A model generated the notes under the pieces. That model did no database searches, was not told where the DNA came from, and was given only the letters and a program-made list of their open reading frames with translations. A program made the translations under genes and the position numbers. From NCBI GenBank assembly GCA_004352715.1, contig SCFE01000078.1, forward strand, positions 336,171-400,170: a stretch of 64,000 nt of DNA. The letters run 5' to 3'. Below, one piece after another: positions 58,361-64,000 of the stretch. Positions within the stretch are counted from its first letter, which is position 1; each line of letters begins with the position of its first letter. Source of the stretch: Hofstenia miamia (lineage: Eukaryota; Xenacoelomorpha; Acoela).

Positions 58361-61300
58361 AAATTAACGAAACTGAACTATTAAGAAAAATCCAAAAGAA
58401 ATGGGCAAAATCGGGTAAAAATAACAAAAGTGCGTGAACGACAAAAACAACCAAATGTGTAGAAAAAGTGCGTTTATGATAACGCAATTAAACTAAGGCC
58501 CGGTTGCAACTAAATTACCTACTGCATAATTCAATGGGGTCTACTCGACCGGCTTTTGGCCTGAACTGAACTCAGTATTTAAAAACTATCTAATTTTAAG
58601 AGATAGGAGAAATAGAATAAAGAATGAAAAAGATGAAGGAAGAATTGTAACTGTTGTTAAAATTTTATTATAAGCACATCGAAATATGTTTGCTAACATA
58701 GTGTTTCAAATAAATCCATAAAATTTTAGCGGGAACCGTTTAACCCTCGTTCAAATTTATGTCTTCAAAGCGAACAAAACACACCTGTTTCGCGTTTATC
58801 AAGCGTAGAGACGTAGAAGTCATGTTTATGATATGTTGATTCATATGCTGTACCTCGATCAATAAAATGGTTTTATTGCCAATAATCTTAACAAATTGAT
58901 GCCCAAAGCCGAACTAATTGATTAACTTATTGTTGGATCTTACTATCTAATATTCTTTCATTTTCTTTAATAAATAGTTAATTTACTTTATATAAGGAAG
59001 CCTTAATAATATGGATTCATTTTTTCGTCCTACGCCTTTCTACATTAGACAGATTTAAGCATTTCTTTAAATATCGTAGAGCAGCTTCAGTGCTGTAGTC
59101 AAATATCTATGTAGTGCATCATTTTTTGCCTTTCTATAAAAAGCTAAGTAAGACAATGGGCAATTTATTGATTTCAACAGTATTAAAAAATAATTTATTT
59201 TATTAAATTAAAAATAGATTTGAAAAGTAATGTAAATGTAATTACTAAGTAATGTTCTCCTTAATGAAGGACTGCCCAAAGAAAAAACCTTCACAGAACA
59301 TAGAAACAGATTTTATGAGCAATTTTATTGAAAGATTGCTATTGTTACTGTTGTATCACTTCTAGTTCTAAAAAATTAAGCCTACGAGAAAAGGCTCTTG
59401 ACACATGCATATTTAATAACAAATTTCATACAAGCAAACTAAAAGATTTGCATTTCAGGCTTTGAGTTGTAAGTAATACATTATACTCATGTTTTAGATT
59501 TTATCATCTCACTAAAATTTTTCTTAATTCTTAATGAAAAACTAGGTAGAATTTTTTCAATACCCAAGTACGTAGGCTGGGGTTGGGATGATCACGTTTT
59601 GACGGAAAAGGTTGGGTAGAGCCAAGCTTTAAAAAAGTTTATATAGGTGGGGTGTGATTTTGGTGGAAGCTGTTTACGTTTGGCAAGAAAAAATGATCCA
59701 CTTACAGCTTTTAAAGCAATGATAAAACACAAAAACAGCAAATATTTCATATTTATATCTTTAATAATTTCTTTGTTTTGTCATTGAATGGATTGTTATT
59801 GCAAAGTGACACTTATTTTTTTGACACTAATATTGCTATTTTGATATTTATATTAAAACAAAGTGCATAGGATAGAAAAAACCAAAAAATAGAAATTTGT
59901 GATTGTGTTTTCCCATTTCAGGGAAGATCACTGAACTGGTAATATAGAAGTAACGTTAAACCACTTAATATATCAGGGATTAAAAAAGAGAGGATTACAT
60001 CGTAAAGATAGAACTTAAAATTGTGACAGACAAAGTGTTTTTCAAAAACAGAGATGTTAGCTTGCCCCTATAGCACAACCTCCCCCTTTGTAACCTCCAT
60101 GAAAATATAGAAATCAACTATATATGATGACACTTATAAGGCAGTGAACAACTTAGTTGAAAAATTTCCACAAATTCCAATTAATCCCTTCTCTACAACA
60201 ACCCTAATAAAGACTACTAATTAATCACTTTTATAATAAACAAAAGCATATGTGAACAGCTATTACTGAAGGAACATATTCCCAATTTTCAAAACATTTA
60301 TAACAACAATCAATTAAATTGCATTCTCACTGCTTACCTAATAGATTTGACAAAGGATCAAAGCGGACTACAGACTCTCTGTAACGAAATCTCTACTAAT
60401 CACTGATAAAGTAATTATTATATTGCCAGCCTGTATTGTAAATCATCCATCACGTGGAGACACACATTCGCAATGATGGAATTAGAACGAAATCTAATAA
60501 GATAAATCAAAGTCAAAGATACAAATGGAAAGTAGACAGTGTACAGCCCAATACCTGTGTGAATGGTAACACTAGAGAAGTTGTTCATAAACAAGTATTT
60601 CCAACAATCAACATTTGCTCAGGTGTATTTTAACTTAGAAATGATTTTGCATGAAATATAGAGGATGTATAAGGATATAACTTTCATTAATGAAATAAAA
60701 CCTCGTTTTCATATATTATGCAAAACATATAACATCATAGTTGGTAGTAAAACTTAAAATGTTAATGTAATATTGCTTTAAAAGTTTGAAATTTGTTTTC
60801 TTTGTTACACATTGAATTGTAAACCTATTGTTATGTCTGCGAAATATAAAGAAAATTTGGGACTATAAAAGCGAGAACCAATATTAAAGCATGCATACTT
60901 AAAATTATTAGCTTTACCACAAATACATAAAATATTCTTGTCCTACCACACTTTATATCAACTGTATCAGAGATATCTAGCAATTCCCTCAAAAACCTAA
61001 AACCAGCATTAATAACATAATTGGCAGCTAAGCTTTAGTAATTTAATGTTTAACAAATACCAACATTCTTTGTTTCAAAACATTTGGACTAACGGCTAGC
61101 GCCGTCGACTTCCATTACGTAATTAAAAATAATGAATAAATGCAATTTACTCTGAACCTTTTACTTTCCATAATAAAATTATAAGGTATCTAAATAACGA
61201 ATTAAAAACATACAATAATGACTATGCAACGAGCAAGGGAGACACCAAGCATGGTAGTTATAAAAAATGGTCTGCTATAAAATGGTCAATATAAACTTCT

Positions 61301-62274
61301 TAATGATGTGATTTTGATCTGTTTGATCGTTCTAAAATCAGAAAAAATACAAAAATATATTGCGTCACAAATACGCCAAATGAAAGTAGTTTAGGGAACT
61401 GTAAAGCAAACATGAATAAATTTCTACGTTCACACTGTCAAAAGCTATTATAAAAGAAATTGTTTCTTCCAGGTAAAACCCAAATTTGGTCGTTATAAGC
61501 AATTTAATTACATTGAAAGGGTTGGGAATATATATTTGGTTGTTATAAACAAATCGTAGTTATAAGACAGGTGCTTTTAAAGCAATTCTACTGTAATTTA
61601 AATAAAAAATGTGGTCCTAAAACTGGTCGTGGGAGACATGATGTCACTGTGTGAGAAATATTGGTTTTAGAAATAGGGTAAGAGATTAGAATCGAAATTG
61701 GATAAAGAAAAAAATGTAATGAGTCAGTGGAGCGGGAAATGAAGTGTGGTAGAGGCAAGAGTTTATCAGATTGGCTGAGATTAGTGAAGGATAAATTCTA
61801 TTAATACGCACACAGGCGAATTAATTAGTTGCTGGACGAAATAATAAATCACTGGTTTAGAAACAAATGTTTATAAAATATTAACACCGGTATTAACGTA
61901 GGCGACGTTAGCCGGGTTGATACATTTCTATGACACACACATGCTCTGCTGCTGCTATCAATTATTCTCCCTCGCCACTCTGATGATTTATTAACCAGTT
62001 CAAATAATTCTTACCTGTTCCACATCGAATACACACACCACAATCTACGACCTCATGTTGTCCTATATTTATATGAAAACATCGAAAAACAGGTCTAAAA
62101 GCAACCGCATTTGTTAATTAGGAATTCAAACTTAAAATTCAAAGTTTTGTAAAACTATCTTCAAAATATATTAGTTGCTCATGTATATTACCGCAACGTA
62201 GAATTCAGGCGCGTTGTTCATTCGAATCAAGACAAAATTTTACGGCGAGCACACAGATAGACATTGACCCTACC
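58361..62274. other. Non-coding stretch
   Basis: No gene supported. 61230-61570 has repeated 'ggt(c/t)gttataa' motifs, perhaps an old repeat. Two minus-strand donor-like sites (60350, 62012) close short open stretches but match no known protein. Confidence 0.4.
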
Positions 62275-62555
62275 TTAAGCCCAACCCATCTAAATTAATG
62301 CCAATTCCGGTCAACGTAGGTCCTTTTTATGACTTACCATCTTTTTCCGGTTTGTTAGACCAAAGTTGGGTATGCTAGAAACTTATAATAAAATCTAAAT
62401 GCTGAAATTGAAAAACTTAAAATGGGAAATTATATTTTTCGACACGTTGGTTATAAATAATCTTGCGTTCACTGAATTAGGGTTAATTTGCGTCCGCTGC
62501 TTTGTAATAGTAAGTTATTGTGGAAATTTCCGCCTCTTTTTTCCGATACATGGTG
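62275..62555. repeat. Dispersed repeat C, copy 2
   Basis: See copy 1 at 57010. About 30% diverged by eye, so an old family. Confidence 0.7.
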
Positions 62556-63229
62556 GTCAATACAAGCGGGCTTTGGCAAAATGAATTCACAGCAGTCCAT
62601 AAAACATTTACGAGAAAACTTCTTACATATTCAAGCATCTTGGTTGATAATCTTAGTGTATTTAATACATCATCTCAGACATAATGAAAATTTCATTACT
62701 TATTTTGGATTTATGCTGAGATAAATTTGAAATAATGTTGAGGTTGCAAACGAAAAGCCTGATTATCTCAATAAAAAGTGATTTTATTTGCGGATAATAA
62801 CTTTGGTATGTTCATGCGCAGGTGTTTTCCAAAGTAAATAGAACAAAAATTAATTACATTTATTTAATTTATCGACTAACGCAACGAAATCAGTCACAAT
62901 GCAAAATCAAAGAGCTTCCGTTTTTGAATTAAAACAGTCTACGCTGATTCATATGTAGACATTCTAATGATTAAATTCAAAGAGCTTACTCAACATTCTC
63001 ATTGCTAGCACTTCGATTAACAAATTTCTCTAAAAATAAAACCACACTTAGCATCAGTGTTTTCTGAACGATACACCATAAAACACACGAGTATTCGGCC
63101 TAATTACTTAGTCAATTGTAAAATACATGAAACTCATATAAAAATTTAATTGATTTATATTTCTGAGAAACGTTTTCTCACGCAACGCCACGAAACAATG
63201 AGTGTGAATGTACAACACAACATTCCACG

Positions 63230-63357
63230 ACAACCACAAGTTTATCAACTGCGTTATTGAAAGTCCTTCAATGCCTGGCAGCTCGGGCTCCTATGAACGC
63301 CTGCTTTCAGTATCTAATCTCCGCTTCATGAACAGGCGGAAAGTTTGAAAAAAATTG
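63230..63357 (+). pseudogene. hAT transposase C-terminus fragment
   Basis: Plus frame near 63265-63347: ESPSMPGSSGSYERLLSVSN, then NRRKV and a stop. It parallels the hAT dimerisation signature (LAIPASSA.SERlFSv.gn...). Only about 30 residues are readable. Dispersed repeat B follows about 100 bases downstream. Confidence 0.5.
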
Positions 63358-63439
63358 CTAAAGATTGCTTATACACGGTGATATATTTCTCTTACAATTG
63401 TTTGTAATTTGTCTTTTAACGCATTCCAATTTAAAAAAC

Positions 63440-63590
63440 TGAAGATAAATATGTTTTCTTTCTTGATATAGATAAAAGCAAAATACACGAAATGCTTATG
63501 CGAAAATATGAAATAACTATGTACACGATAAAATATTTCGCAATACACGAATATCGAATGCACGGAAATTTCAATTCACAACACCCTGCT
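63440..63590. repeat. Dispersed repeat B, copy 2
   Basis: Pair of 13599-13760, with the same ACACGA-rich layout. Its position behind the hAT C-terminus fragment suggests it is the element's 3' end. Confidence 0.65.
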
Positions 63591-64000
63591 TAGCAATACT
63601 CAATAAAAAATGGTGTAAAACCTACTATTATTCCGAAAAAATATTAAAAATCTACTTTAAAATAACATTGATTTTGACATCTTCTGCACACTCAGCAAGA
63701 TACTGTAGCTCCCGTAGACAATCTCAAGGAAACAGTAATTTGCAATTAAATTCTCTTAAACCAGTGCATCAATGAATATATAGATTGAAAAGTCAGCAAA
63801 GATGGATTGAGATTGATGTTTTAGAGTTTCCCAATATCCACGGGGAAAGTCATATGTATTCCCATAAAACAATCTACACCAGTAATCGGTAAAGAAATAC
63901 CTCCATAATCTTTTAACAAACAAATATTATATTTATCACTTTATCCCACAAATTTAGGAATGTTTTTTTCGTTTTTTAGTGTGCCACCCGCAATCATCAA

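Noticed and set aside
60342-60398. Minus-strand stretch ending at a good donor (FRYRESVVRFDPLSNLLG)
   Set aside because: Short, no matching neighbour exon in phase, no family match; treated as chance.
62012-62110. Minus frame with CGVCIRCG, zinc-finger-like
   Set aside because: About 45 open codons with no second zinc pair or gene context; could be chance in a repeat.
1-64000. tRNA genes, CRISPR arrays or bacterial operon signals
   Set aside because: I looked for T-loop GTTCGA boxes in context, spaced direct repeats and Shine-Dalgarno-led gene runs and found none; the sequence is eukaryotic.

Overview
The window is nuclear DNA of an animal. It is strongly AT-rich, has spliceosomal introns, carries many (TA)n tracts, and is full of decayed transposons. 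Only three protein genes can be supported: a DNase II, a class II terpene cyclase of the squalene-hopene cyclase (SHC) family, and the 3' end of an Ariadne-1 (ARIH1) ubiquitin ligase. A U6 snRNA copy is also present. The species cannot be fixed from sequence alone. Both upstream genes have a strong 3' splice-acceptor sequence 2-7 bases before the ATG, which would suit a lineage with spliced-leader trans-splicing (for example Hydra-like cnidarians, flatworms, nematodes or rotifers); this is inference.

Layout. 1-573: Tc1/mariner transposase remnant, minus strand. 713-1712 and 4118-5117: assembly gaps of exactly 1000 N beside (TA)n. 5142-5480: first copy of a dispersed repeat. 5942-9021: DNase II in three exons, plus strand, with a 533-bp hAT-type MITE in intron 2. 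9022-16848: non-coding DNA with a second copy of the same repeat (9995-10320), an AACCGG-rich patch, a repeat shared with position 63.4 kb, and a 290-bp hAT MITE. 16849-19277: SHC-like cyclase in two exons, plus strand, with an N-terminal signal peptide and the DxDD catalytic motif. 19290-24450: no gene, an AAT microsatellite and a 21-bp minisatellite. 24450-26880 and 28982-29520: decayed LINE-type reverse transcriptases, minus strand. 29596-29703: U6 snRNA copy, minus strand. 30872-39389: last three exons of ARIH1, minus strand. 39390-64000: probably a very long ARIH1 intron or upstream flank. It holds LINE, hAT, PIF/Harbinger-like and other repeats, plus a fragment that reads like the C-terminus of a bacterial or phage-type tyrosine recombinase.

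Function. DNase II and the cyclase lie on the same strand about 7.8 kb apart, and both start with signal peptides, so both products probably enter the secretory or lysosomal route. ARIH1 faces them (convergent) and is a housekeeping cullin-associated E3 ligase. Nothing shows that the three work together. The most unusual item is the cyclase: SHC-family enzymes are mainly bacterial, yet this one has a eukaryotic intron, a signal peptide, and changes at two aromatic positions that steer the late cyclisation steps in bacterial SHC.
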